Part shown: one piece after another, positions 9,642 through 17,724 of the stretch
Numbering within the stretch: the first letter of the stretch is position 1
Layout: each line of letters begins with the position of its first letter
Assembly (NCBI GenBank): GCA_000314955.1
Contig: BAEM01000020.1
Coordinates: forward strand, 1 to 64,000
Length of the DNA: 64,000 nucleotides
Source of the DNA: Paraglaciecola chathamensis S18K6
Lineage (GTDB): Bacteria; Pseudomonadota; Gammaproteobacteria; Enterobacterales; Alteromonadaceae
Direction of reading: 5' to 3'
Notes under the pieces: model-generated
The model's input: only the letters and a program-made list of their open reading frames with translations
What the model was told of the DNA's origin: nothing
The model's database searches: none
Made by a program: the position numbers and the translations under genes

Positions 9642-9905
9642 TACCAATCCGCATTAATAAGTGACCGCCTCAGAATGCGTCCAGCGGTTTTTGATTAAGG
9701 CGTCGCTATGTAGTAATGGTTGTTCCCTTTCAAATAGTGAGAACGCAGAGCAAAAGCCGCTGGGGCATTCCTTGTAGGCGAGTTTTAAAAGGGCTTACAC
9801 TGCGTTGCATCACTTCGAAAGAGAACAACTATTCATTCAGTCATGCGCCTTGTTTAAGCCCTTTTAAACTCTCGCTGAGTCATCACTTATTAACGTGGAA
9901 TGGTA
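9642..9905 (+). mobile_element. Miniature inverted-repeat element, copy 2
   Basis: A 264-bp non-coding element of the same family as 1344-1608 and 47911-48173. Left end TACCAATCCGCATTAATAAG, right end the complement of TACCATTCCACGTTAATAAG, flanked by perfect 3-bp TAA duplications at 9639-9641 and 9906-9908. It occupies most of the roughly 500-bp gap between dsbB and the ctlX terminator; the rest of that gap shows no gene. A 60-70 codon open frame inside it recurs in copy 3 but is judged spurious. Confidence 0.88.
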
Positions 9906-9942
9906 TAACGTGTTATTGCTAGACAATCCAACCCCGATAGGC

Positions 9943-9966
9943 ACAAAAGAGCGTTTTCTCGCTCTT
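9943..9966 (-). terminator. Probable terminator of the ctlX/OCD operon
   Basis: Stem AAGAGCG / CGCTCTT with a short loop, followed on the minus strand by TTTTGTG. It is 24 bp beyond the ctlX stop. Confidence 0.65.
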
Positions 9967-9989
9967 GATGGCTATGTGTACCTTCTAAA

Positions 9990-10958
9990 TCAAATTGAAC
10001 GCGCTGCTAAGTGTATGCCTGCCAGCATACAACGAATGGAACCTCCTGCGGTTTCAATTGCCGATACATCCAGTGGCACTAGCGCCACACTCTTTTCAAG
10101 TCTATCTCGCTGTGCACTAGTTAGCGCATCGTAAGCCCGTTGTGACATCGCCAGCAAACGCTGCTGTGCACTTTGCAGCTCTAGGGCATTACCACAAAAT
10201 TCAGCAATCTGTTCAGGTGTAAGTGTGATCACTTCCCGGCCTGACGCTTCAAAGCGTGTGATGATCTCGTTGCGTCGCGTTTCATCACTCACCATATCGC
10301 TACCCAGCATGACAAAATCAGTGCCAATACACATCAATACATTGGTGTGATACACCGCTGTTCCATTTTCATCAGCTGCGTCAAATAGCATTGGTTCATA
10401 GTTAAAGTGGCTGCAAAAGCGCTCTAACGCCAAAGGGTTTGTCCGGTTAGACTGCACTGCGTAAGCGACTCGCTCAATATGATCAAGTACCATGGCGCCA
10501 GTGCCTTCTAAATACAGTCCGTCATGCTCAAGCCCTGAATAGTCGAGCACATCTTGTACTCTGTATTTCTGTTTAAGCATGTCGATTATATCGCTGCGTC
10601 TCTCTTTGCGCCGATTTTCAGCAAACATGGGATAAATCGCAATATGCCCGCCGCTGTGCGTAGAAAACCAATTATTCGGAAAAACGGAATCTGGCTTATC
10701 TTGTGTTTCGTCTTCAAAAATATGTACCTGGATCCCGTGCGCAGTCAGAATCTTAGCGGCATTAGTGACTTGCTCATAGGCTTGTTTTCTTAGATTACCA
10801 CCGCCGGTTAAGTCTGCTGTTTTCATTGGCTCGCTTGCTAAACGCTGAAAAGCATTATCACCCTCGGTCTGTGGATTCGCATAAAAGTGATGAGGACGGA
10901 TCATAATAACAGCAGAGGGAGCCTGCGGATTACGTTTTGTTGGAATTAGTTTTTGCAT
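9990..10958 (-). CDS. ctlX: CtlX-type citrulline hydrolase / amidinotransferase family
   Basis: Member of the arginine deiminase/amidinotransferase fold, most like the CtlX group proposed to hydrolyse citrulline to ornithine. About 322 residues. Visible hallmarks: DSVFPNNWFSTH, GLYLEGTGAMVLDH (acidic catalytic residue), YHTNVLMCIG (His) and the C-terminal nucleophile Cys in GGSIRCMLAGIH. The ATG at 10958 (MQKLIPTKRN) is 4 bp downstream of the ornithine cyclodeaminase stop and has AGGG upstream; the longer frame to 11015 overlaps that gene. Operon with ornithine cyclodeaminase and a divergent Lrp regulator suggests citrulline to ornithine to proline. Exact substrate is inferred. Confidence 0.82.
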   Translation of the reverse strand: MQKLIPTKRNPQAPSAVIMIRPHHFYANPQTEGDNAFQRLASEPMKTADLTGGGNLRKQAYEQVTNAAKILTAHGIQVHIFEDETQDKPDSVFPNNWFSTHSGGHIAIYPMFAENRRKERRSDIIDMLKQKYRVQDVLDYSGLEHDGLYLEGTGAMVLDHIERVAYAVQSNRTNPLALERFCSHFNYEPMLFDAADENGTAVYHTNVLMCIGTDFVMLGSDMVSDETRRNEIITRFEASGREVITLTPEQIAEFCGNALELQSAQQRLLAMSQRAYDALTSAQRDRLEKSVALVPLDVSAIETAGGSIRCMLAGIHLAARSI

Positions 10959-10962
10959 ACCA

Positions 10963-12054
10963 CTACCCTGCTTTGCGCATGATGTTGTTAGCACAGAACA
11001 AGCTAAATAAATCACGCGGGTTTTCTGGCGTCGCTATCAACTCTAGCTCTTTAGTAGGCATATGCTGCTTCATAAGCTGGTAAACATAACGTAAAGCAGA
11101 AAAATCCTCGACGGCAAACCCCACACCATCAAAAATCGTTAACTGGGAATCTGAGGTGCGCCCATTAGCTTGTTCGTTCATCACCTTGTGCATTTCAGTG
11201 ACGCTAAATTCATGACTCAGTTGCTGAATATCGCCTTCAATACGCGTTTGCTCCTCAAATTCCACAAACACATCAGCGCGTAACAGCAAGGCTTTATCTA
11301 ATTCGGTTTTGCCGGGGCAGTCGCCACCAATAGCATTGATATAAACCCCATCTTTAATCATATCTGAGGTAAGGATCGTCGCATTGCGCTTATCTGCTGT
11401 GCAAGTAGTGATAATGTCAGCCCCCTGAATCGCTTCTTCGGCACTGGAGCATATTGTGACGTTAAAACCATGGTGAATAAGATTCGCGCAGCACTTTTGA
11501 CTGGCCATGGGATCCACATCATAAAGTCGCAAGGTATTCACGCCTAATAAAGTGCGAAATGAAAATGCTTGAAATTCGGATTGTGCGCCATTGCCGATAA
11601 GCGCCATACATTGGCTATTTGCAGGCGCTAAATAGCTTGCCATTAACGCTGAAGTAGCACCTGTACGCAGCGCAGTTAACACGGTCATTTCAGATAACAA
11701 AAGAGGATAACCAGAATCGACATCAGCCAATATGCCAAAAGCGGTCACTGTTTGCAGGCCTTTATGGGTATTTTTAGGATGGCCATTAACGTACTTAAAA
11801 CTAAAGTTGTGTCCGTCGCTGGTTGGCATGAGCTCAATCACCCCGTCTGGGGAATGGGCGGCAAATCGCGGAGATTTATCGAACAAAGACCAGCGTTTAA
11901 AATCAGTTTCGATGCTTTTTGCTAACCCTTTAATAAACGACTCTATTCCTACTTTTGTCACTAAATCGAGTAAATCTTGAACACTTAAAAATGCCACTTG
12001 AGATACATTTGCATGCACAGGGGTGGACTCAGTTTTTACAGAAGAAGATTGCAT
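10963..12054 (-). CDS. Ornithine cyclodeaminase family protein
   Basis: NAD-dependent enzyme family (ornithine cyclodeaminase/mu-crystallin), 363 residues, expected to convert ornithine to proline and ammonia. Seen: TALRTGATSALMASYLA (substrate and nucleotide region), the Rossmann-like stretch MALIGNGAQSEF followed by LRLYDVDP, and GDIITTC-type and INAIGGDCPGKTELD motifs that match the long ornithine cyclodeaminases. It is the first gene of a two-gene operon with ctlX and is transcribed away from an Lrp-family gene, so amino-acid-responsive control is likely. Other family members act on lysine or as imine reductases, so the substrate is inferred from context. Confidence 0.85.
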   Translation of the reverse strand: MQSSSVKTESTPVHANVSQVAFLSVQDLLDLVTKVGIESFIKGLAKSIETDFKRWSLFDKSPRFAAHSPDGVIELMPTSDGHNFSFKYVNGHPKNTHKGLQTVTAFGILADVDSGYPLLLSEMTVLTALRTGATSALMASYLAPANSQCMALIGNGAQSEFQAFSFRTLLGVNTLRLYDVDPMASQKCCANLIHHGFNVTICSSAEEAIQGADIITTCTADKRNATILTSDMIKDGVYINAIGGDCPGKTELDKALLLRADVFVEFEEQTRIEGDIQQLSHEFSVTEMHKVMNEQANGRTSDSQLTIFDGVGFAVEDFSALRYVYQLMKQHMPTKELELIATPENPRDLFSLFCANNIMRKAG

Positions 12055-12228
12055 AACAGCCTCACTAATATTTACAGTGAGCTCAGTGTAATTAGCGGGC
12101 GAGCCAAGTTAAATGTCAAAAAATTGCAATTATTGCTTAGATTTAATACATATAGTCAGGCATAACTATACAATATGATAAGTTGAATAGGATATGTTCA
12201 GCACCAACACAATCTAGGGTCCCAAAGC

Positions 12229-12663
12229 ATGAAAGAAACCCAAATTCTCGATGATTTAGATATTAATTTGATTGCGATTTTGCGTAAAGACGGGCGTGCC
12301 CCGGTAGCTAAACTATCGCAAATCCTCGGGGTATCGCGTGGAACCGTGCAGAATCGATTAGATAGGTTACTCAGCTCTGGTGCGATTTTGGGGTTCACAA
12401 TCCGCGCGCATCACGAGGTTGAGCAAAACTTGATTAAAGCCATTATGATGATTGAGGTAGCGGGAAAATCCACTTCACAAGTGATCCAAAAACTACGAGG
12501 ACTCCCCGAACTTACCCATATGCACACCACAAATGGCGCATGGGATTTAATCGCCAATATTCAAACCACTACTCTTACCGAGTTTGATCGAGTGCTGAGA
12601 AGGATGCGAATGACCCCGGGTGTTCTTAACAGTGAAACCAGTATCTTGCTTAGCTCGATATAG
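12229..12663 (+). CDS. Lrp/AsnC family transcriptional regulator
   Basis: 144 residues with an N-terminal HTH (AKLSQILGVSRGTVQNRLDR) and a C-terminal RAM ligand-binding domain (IKAIMMIEVAGKST through the end). Divergent from the ornithine cyclodeaminase/ctlX operon across about 175 AT-rich bases, so it probably senses an amino acid such as arginine, ornithine or proline and controls that operon; this is inference from position. Length and domain order are standard for the family. Confidence 0.92.
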   Translation: MKETQILDDLDINLIAILRKDGRAPVAKLSQILGVSRGTVQNRLDRLLSSGAILGFTIRAHHEVEQNLIKAIMMIEVAGKSTSQVIQKLRGLPELTHMHTTNGAWDLIANIQTTTLTEFDRVLRRMRMTPGVLNSETSILLSSI

Positions 12664-12801
12664 GAAAAGAGGAATAAAGAGGTACGAAGAGGTATAAAAG
12701 GACAAAAAACACAGGTAAGTATGCACGCTTGAAGGGGTAAATCGATCCCACCCGCCCCCTCTGTCGTACAAGTCGCAAGGTCATATAAACGAGGCATTGT
12801 T

Positions 12802-14292
12802 GTGCACTCAGCTTGGATTATTTTCCCTCAGCAATTATTTGCAGCGCATCCCTGTATTAAAGATGAACGCAAGCAGGTGTACTTGGTTGAAGACGATCTA
12901 TTTTTTGTTGATAGCATCTATCCCCAGCGCTTTCACCAACAAAAGCTGCAATTGCATATTGCGTCGATGGCGTACTATGAAGATTATTTGCGCTCAAAAG
13001 GGCTAAGCTGCCTCAGTCTGAAATACCATGAAGGTAGCGCCAGTCAAACTCGACTGTTTACTTTACTTATCGAACACGGTGTCAGGCATATTCATACGCT
13101 AGATCCTGTCGATTACCTGTTGAAAAAACGACTTGAAACCAATGCGCACCGCGCCGACCTTCAGATCACGTGGCACAAGACACCCGGTTTCTTAAACACG
13201 CAGCGCCAAAACAGTGCTTATCGAGAACATAAAAACCGATGGTACATGGCAGACTTTTATCAATTTCAGCGTAAACGTATGAACATCCTCGTTGAAAATG
13301 ATCAACCTGTCGGCGGGCGCTGGAGCTACGATCATGAAAATCGCAAAAAAATTCCTAAGCGCGATTTAGACAAAATCCCAACCATGGAATTTGCAAGTAA
13401 AACCTCCTATCACGTAGCAGCGATAGCCCGCTTGCAAAAACAGTTTTCGCATCACCCTGGTAACGGGCAGAAAATACTATATCCGGTTACTCATCAAGAT
13501 GCCCAGCAATGGTTAGATAGCTTTTTTGAGCAACGCTTTCGTCAATTTGGCCCCTATGAAGATGCCATAGTCGAAGGCCAAAGTTGGCTGTACCACAGTA
13601 TTCTTACCCCTATGCTCAACATTGGTTTGTTAACACCTAAACAAGTGATAAGCCACGCCCTGCGTTACGCCAAGCAGCATGACATTTCGCTCGCTAGCGT
13701 GGAAGGATTTATACGCCAAATTATTGGTTGGCGTGAGTTCATGCGTGCGACCTACAACGATTTAGGGGTGTCAATGCGTACCGCTAATCATTGGCAGCAC
13801 CATCGCACAATTTCAGCGTCGTTTTATCGAGGCGACACAGGAATAGACCCCGTCGATGACACCATAAAGCGTATTTTGCAAACTGGCTATTGCCACCACA
13901 TTGAGCGGTTAATGGTACTAGGAGGGTTCTTTTTTCTATGTGAATTCGAACCAAATGAAATATATCGCTGGTTTATGGATATGTTTGTGGATAGCTACGA
14001 TTGGGTGATGGTGCCAAATGTGTATGCAATGAGTCAACACGCTGACGGCGGACAAATCACAACTAAACCCTATTTCTGCGGATCAAATTACATTATCAAA
14101 ATGAGTCACTATGAAAAAGGACCATGGTCAGATATCTGGGACGCTTTGTATTGGCGCTGGATAATAAAAAACCACACTGAACTTCGAAAAAATCACCGCT
14201 GGGCTATGATGTGCAGCCAAGTGGATAAAATGGCGGAAAGTAAAAAACAAGGGTACTTAAAGACTGCTAACCAATTTTTGTCAGACCTCTAA
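12802..14292 (+). CDS. PhrB-type (PF04244) photolyase-related protein without Fe-S cysteines
   Basis: Cryptochrome/photolyase-related flavoprotein of about 496 residues. N-terminal lumazine-binding-type domain (starting MHSAWIIFPQQLF with a GTG start preceded by GAGG) and C-terminal FAD domain with GWREFMRATYNDL, HIERLMVLGGFFFL, VPNVYAMSQHADGGQITTKPY and ALYWRW. In characterised members four cysteines bind a [4Fe-4S] cluster, three of them between the YI.RMS segment and ALYW. Here that interval is SHYEKGPWSDIWD and has no Cys, so the cluster is probably absent. Likely DNA repair or light sensing, but the missing cluster makes function uncertain. No operon partner. Confidence 0.85.
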   Translation: MHSAWIIFPQQLFAAHPCIKDERKQVYLVEDDLFFVDSIYPQRFHQQKLQLHIASMAYYEDYLRSKGLSCLSLKYHEGSASQTRLFTLLIEHGVRHIHTLDPVDYLLKKRLETNAHRADLQITWHKTPGFLNTQRQNSAYREHKNRWYMADFYQFQRKRMNILVENDQPVGGRWSYDHENRKKIPKRDLDKIPTMEFASKTSYHVAAIARLQKQFSHHPGNGQKILYPVTHQDAQQWLDSFFEQRFRQFGPYEDAIVEGQSWLYHSILTPMLNIGLLTPKQVISHALRYAKQHDISLASVEGFIRQIIGWREFMRATYNDLGVSMRTANHWQHHRTISASFYRGDTGIDPVDDTIKRILQTGYCHHIERLMVLGGFFFLCEFEPNEIYRWFMDMFVDSYDWVMVPNVYAMSQHADGGQITTKPYFCGSNYIIKMSHYEKGPWSDIWDALYWRWIIKNHTELRKNHRWAMMCSQVDKMAESKKQGYLKTANQFLSDL

Positions 14293-14310
14293 TTGCCCAT
14301 AGAATGGGAG

Positions 14311-14718
14311 CTATTCTCCGTTCGCTGCGGGGCTCAGGCCTTCAAAATTGTACAACAACCAACTAATCGCTTTGCTTTTGGATTCGTAGGTTCGAATAGG
14401 CAGTTCAAGCTCATGGCAGATATGGTTAATAAACTCGTTGGTATATTGGCCAGGAGCAATTAATCTGGCAATTTTAATCGACGCTAGCCAATTCTCTTTT
14501 TTCATTTTTTCAAATACTTCGACCAAGGGCACCGGGTCGTAATTCATGCCTAGCTCAGTAAGATCGAGTAAGACACCTTTCAATTTGTGCTCGACCGCCA
14601 AGGCAACTGCCTTTTGGATAACAATACCCATTTTGTCCACGTGGTCCGTGTCACCAGATGCTTCGAAGATAACCAGTTTATTAACAATGTCTAATCTGTG
14701 ATGCTGGGTAAAAATCAT
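14311..14718 (-). CDS. STAS/SpoIIAA-like small protein, paralogue A
   Basis: 135 residues, unrecognised at family level but with a STAS/SpoIIAA-like pattern: a beta strand, a long helix (DHVDKMGIVIQKAVALAVEH), then KGVLLDLTEL, and a C-terminal KSKAISWLLYN helix. It is clearly paralogous to 15262-15648, which lies on the other side of ycgN; both share FTQ.HRLD.VN.LVIFEA and the KSKAI.WLLY end. No signal or membrane segment. Probably cytosolic. Function unknown. Confidence 0.75.
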   Translation of the reverse strand: MIFTQHHRLDIVNKLVIFEASGDTDHVDKMGIVIQKAVALAVEHKLKGVLLDLTELGMNYDPVPLVEVFEKMKKENWLASIKIARLIAPGQYTNEFINHICHELELPIRTYESKSKAISWLLYNFEGLSPAANGE

Positions 14719-14774
14719 TCTACTGCCTCTCTGTGCCCTTAAGGTAACACTCGTTTGTGATTAAAATATCCTTG

Positions 14775-15269
14775 TTAATCCGTGTCCTCTATCGGCCATA
14801 GGGCGATATAATCTTCAAAGTCTTCTAATTCAACATCATGATCGAAAACCGTTTTCCCGCGCACTGACATACCTACTTTGTGCATTTTAGCTTTTTTGCC
14901 TTTATTTAAAAGAGGATGCCACGAAGGTAAACCTCGCCCTTCATGCAAACGCCGATAACTACAACTGGTAGGCATAAAAAATATGTCGTCAATGTTCTCT
15001 TTGGTCAATTTTACACAATCAGGCACCAATACCGTACGCTCTTCATAACGGGTGCAATTACAAGTCTTAGTGTTCAATAAGCCACAGGCAATATTGGTAT
15101 AATGAATTTGTTCACCGGTTTGAATATGCGCTGTTGGCGCCGCCGTTTCAGCTTCATCATCATCGATAAATTTGTGTAAGCAGCACTTAGCACAACCATC
15201 ACATATTGACTCCCATTGGGCTTCATTCATTTTTTCTAGCGGCGTATCAAGCCAAAATCTCTCATTCAT
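14775..15269 (-). CDS. ycgN: YcgN-like cysteine cluster protein (UPF0260/YkgJ-like)
   Basis: About 164 residues matching E. coli YcgN. Cysteine motifs: CDGCAKCCLHK, LLNTKTCNCTRYEER, CVKL and TSCSYR, the pattern of a predicted Fe-S or zinc-binding YkgJ-like family. The ATG at 15269 (MNERFWLDTPLEKMNEAQWE) fits the family start and overlaps the upstream paralogue's stop by 8 bp; a longer frame to 15353 has no homologous extension. Biochemical role is not established. Part of the ycgL/ycgM/rnd/fadD neighbourhood. Confidence 0.9.
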   Translation of the reverse strand: MNERFWLDTPLEKMNEAQWESICDGCAKCCLHKFIDDDEAETAAPTAHIQTGEQIHYTNIACGLLNTKTCNCTRYEERTVLVPDCVKLTKENIDDIFFMPTSCSYRRLHEGRGLPSWHPLLNKGKKAKMHKVGMSVRGKTVFDHDVELEDFEDYIALWPIEDTD

Positions 15270-15648
15270 AATCGTATAATAACCAGGCAATTGCCTTACT
15301 TTTTGTATCAAATGTTTTAATTGGTAGATTGAATTTTTTGGTAATCTCGGCAATTAAACCATGGGTGTGGGAATGTGTAGCGTTAGGAACAAGCCTTGCC
15401 AACCTGAGTATACCAAACCAGTCTTCGTCTCGCATACGAACAAATGCATCTATCATCAGGACGTTATCATAGGTCACTTTTAGCCCGCTGAGATCGAGTA
15501 AGATCCCTTTTAGATTATGTATGTGAGCCAAATTGATCGCTTTTTTGATGACCACTTCCATTTTATCAACATGATCTACGTGACCCACAGCTTCAAAAAT
15601 AACCAATCGATTGACTAAATCCAATCGGTGTTGCTGTGTGAAAACCAT
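15262..15648 (-). CDS. STAS/SpoIIAA-like small protein, paralogue B
   Basis: 128 residues, sister of 14311-14718: the same opening (M-F-T-Q-HRLD-VN-LVIFEA), the DHVDKMEVVIKKA helix, KGILLDLSGLK and the ending KSKAIAWLLYDYE. It overlaps ycgN by 8 bp and lies in the same direction, so the order is paralogue B, ycgN, paralogue A. This suggests a duplication around ycgN and co-expression. Function is unknown; an anti-sigma-antagonist-like regulatory role would be a guess from fold only. Confidence 0.75.
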   Translation of the reverse strand: MVFTQQHRLDLVNRLVIFEAVGHVDHVDKMEVVIKKAINLAHIHNLKGILLDLSGLKVTYDNVLMIDAFVRMRDEDWFGILRLARLVPNATHSHTHGLIAEITKKFNLPIKTFDTKSKAIAWLLYDYE

Positions 15649-15712
15649 GGTTTACTACTCTTATTCATCGGCATGTCGCCTATTTAAATCCTAGCTAAGG
15701 GTGAATTTTGCT

Positions 15713-16372
15713 TCAAGTAACTTTAGTCTTAATCGATAGATGATCTTTTAACAATAGGCTCAATTCGTCCCCGTCCTTGAGTGGACCGACCCCCTTAGGT
15801 GTGCCCGTTAGCACTATGTCTCCTGGTAGCAAGGTAAAGTTCTTTGATATATCCACTATTAAAGACGATATCTTGTGCATCATATTCGCACTATTTCCTT
15901 GCTGCCTTACTTTATTATTGACCGATAAACTGAACTCAATATTTCGCTCGATAGCAATTTTATCGATGGGAACAAAAGGAGAGATAGGGCAACTTGCGTC
16001 AAATCCTTTCGCTCGCTCCCAAGGCTGGCCTTTTGCTTTTAAGGCATCCTGTACTTCACGTAATGTGAGATCTAGCCCTAGCCCCACGCCGTGGATACTG
16101 CGCTTAGCCGTATCATCATCGCAATCGGTAAGCTGCTTACCGATTAAAATAGCGATTTCTAGTTCGTTATGGCAACTACCTTTATCTTTCGGAATGGCAA
16201 TTGGCTTCTGCACATCACACAAGGCCGTGTTGGGCTTAATGAACAACAATGGCTGTTCGGGTACTTCATTATTTAACTCTTGAATATGTTCAAGATAATT
16301 ACGCCCTACACAAACGACCTTGCCTACGGGTAGATCGATAAGCCGACCATCGTCATAATGATGCTGATACAT
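15713..16372 (-). CDS. ycgM: Fumarylacetoacetate hydrolase family protein YcgM
   Basis: 219 residues, the same length as E. coli YcgM. The FAH fold motifs are present: VVCVGRNYLEHIQEL, LLFIKPNTALCD, the metal-binding acidic residues in HNELEIAILIG, and DIVLTGTPKGVGPLKDGDEL near the end. Family members are acylpyruvases, oxaloacetate decarboxylases or related C-C hydrolases with Mg2+ or Mn2+. Its start abuts the stop of the neighbouring lytic transglycosylase at 16373, indicating co-transcription. The physiological substrate is not evident. Confidence 0.92.
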   Translation of the reverse strand: MYQHHYDDGRLIDLPVGKVVCVGRNYLEHIQELNNEVPEQPLLFIKPNTALCDVQKPIAIPKDKGSCHNELEIAILIGKQLTDCDDDTAKRSIHGVGLGLDLTLREVQDALKAKGQPWERAKGFDASCPISPFVPIDKIAIERNIEFSLSVNNKVRQQGNSANMMHKISSLIVDISKNFTLLPGDIVLTGTPKGVGPLKDGDELSLLLKDHLSIKTKVT

Positions 16373-17368
16373 TTAACTGCCCTTTTTGATGCGATCTGAC
16401 AAATATCCCACAGATACACCGAAGTAACTAGAACGATTCCAGCCCATCAGTGTATGAAAATTATTGTAAACCAAATAGATACGCCCTTTTTCACCATCCG
16501 GCATAATGAGAGAGGCCTTCACATTCACAGCAGGTAGTGCACTGCCATCATATTTGCGCACACCTAGAGCTTGCCACTGTTGTAATGTGCGCATTTTTGA
16601 TTTGTCTAGGCCAGCTAACGATAAATCAAAGCCGGGGATTAAGGTCACTTGTCGTCCCCATGTTGCGCTATCGCTCCAGCCTTCTGTTTTCAGGAAATTG
16701 GCGATAGAGGCAAATACATCAGCAGGATTGTTCCAAATATCTTTTTTATCATCACCGTCAAAATCATAGGCATAATGTAAGAAAGAAGTCGGCATGAATT
16801 GGCTTTGCCCCATAGCGCCCGCCCAAGACCCTAAGAACTGTTCTTGGTTAATATGGCCTTGTTGTAAAATATCTAACGCGGCATAAAGTTGCTTTTTAAA
16901 CATGCTTTCACGGCGTCCCTCATATGCCATGGTGGTCAGGGACGAAATGACCGGATACTCGCCCATGATTTTACCGAAGTTACTTTCATTTCCCCACAAC
17001 GCCACGATAAACCGTGCTTGTACGCCAAATTTTTTCTCTACTTTATCTAGAACATCTTTATGCTTGCGAAGTAAATCAACGGCTTGCTGCACTTTCCAGT
17101 CAGGTACCCGTGTTGCTAGGTAAGTATCTAAGGTTAGTTTTCGTTCAGGTTGATTTTTATCTGCCGTTACCACTCGTTGGCGAAATGTGGCATCAGTAAA
17201 GACCCGATCAAGAAATGACGCGTCGTAGCCTTTAACAATGGCTTCTTCTTTAAAGCTCTGAATATAACGCTCAAACCCTTCTTGGCTTTTATCAGCTTGT
17301 GCATTGGCCGGTTCGAGTAACAATAAAACACTCGTTATGATTAAGATGAAAAAAGCCAAACGAGACAT
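16373..17368 (-). CDS. Lytic murein transglycosylase (MltB-like, SLT_2 family)
   Basis: About 331 residues; cleaves peptidoglycan glycan strands in the periplasm. The ATG at 17368 has AAGGAG 7 bases upstream and begins a clear signal peptide (MSRLAFFILIITSVLLLLEP, then ANAQA). The catalytic region shows ARFIVALWGNESNFG, with the catalytic Glu in GNESNFG, and GSWAGAMGQSQFMPTSFLHY. No lipobox and no C-terminal peptidoglycan-binding domain, so it is a soluble MltB-like enzyme rather than MltB itself. Sits between ycgL and ycgM on the same strand. Confidence 0.92.
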   Translation of the reverse strand: MSRLAFFILIITSVLLLLEPANAQADKSQEGFERYIQSFKEEAIVKGYDASFLDRVFTDATFRQRVVTADKNQPERKLTLDTYLATRVPDWKVQQAVDLLRKHKDVLDKVEKKFGVQARFIVALWGNESNFGKIMGEYPVISSLTTMAYEGRRESMFKKQLYAALDILQQGHINQEQFLGSWAGAMGQSQFMPTSFLHYAYDFDGDDKKDIWNNPADVFASIANFLKTEGWSDSATWGRQVTLIPGFDLSLAGLDKSKMRTLQQWQALGVRKYDGSALPAVNVKASLIMPDGEKGRIYLVYNNFHTLMGWNRSSYFGVSVGYLSDRIKKGS

Positions 17369-17436
17369 TACACGCTCCTTAAAGAGTAAAAAATGGAAAG
17401 TCGGATAAATAGGAAAAGCTGCGTCCACCCAAGGCA

Positions 17437-17724
17437 TTATTCCTTGGGTGTTTGGGCCGCCAAGTGTTGCTTAAGTAAATTTTCTTCTGGGGGTGGTAGC
17501 TGTAGATAAAAACCGTTTTTTGTCAATTCGTCTCGTAAAGTCTGAATATCAACCTGCCCCAACGCTCTATCTTTCTTGATAGGCATGATCATAATAAAAT
17601 GCGGCTTACCAAACATTTTCATCAATGGTTCTGGAACGCGAGAAAAATCATCACGCCCCGGCACATACAAATAAGTATCTGCTTTCTTTGTACTTTTATA
17701 AACGGCGCATAATAAATTAAGCAT
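17437..17724 (-). CDS. ycgL: YcgL domain protein
   Basis: 95 residues matching the YcgL family (CAVYKSTKKADTYLYVPGRD, DDFSRVPEPLMKMFG, NGFYLQLPPPEENLLKQHL). A small alpha/beta protein conserved in gammaproteobacteria; no biochemical role is established. Its start overlaps the rnd stop by 8 bp, so it is translationally coupled to RNase D. Confidence 0.93.
   Translation of the reverse strand: MLNLLCAVYKSTKKADTYLYVPGRDDFSRVPEPLMKMFGKPHFIMIMPIKKDRALGQVDIQTLRDELTKNGFYLQLPPPEENLLKQHLAAQTPKE

Noticed and set aside
9716..9922. A 68-codon frame inside the miniature element, also found at 47984-48259
   Set aside because: It recurs only because the element is repeated, varies at its end where the flank begins, has no ribosome site and no known family; treated as spurious.
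12561..12797. Minus-strand frames between the Lrp gene and the photolyase gene
   Set aside because: They overlap the end of the Lrp gene, have no ribosome site and look like shadows.
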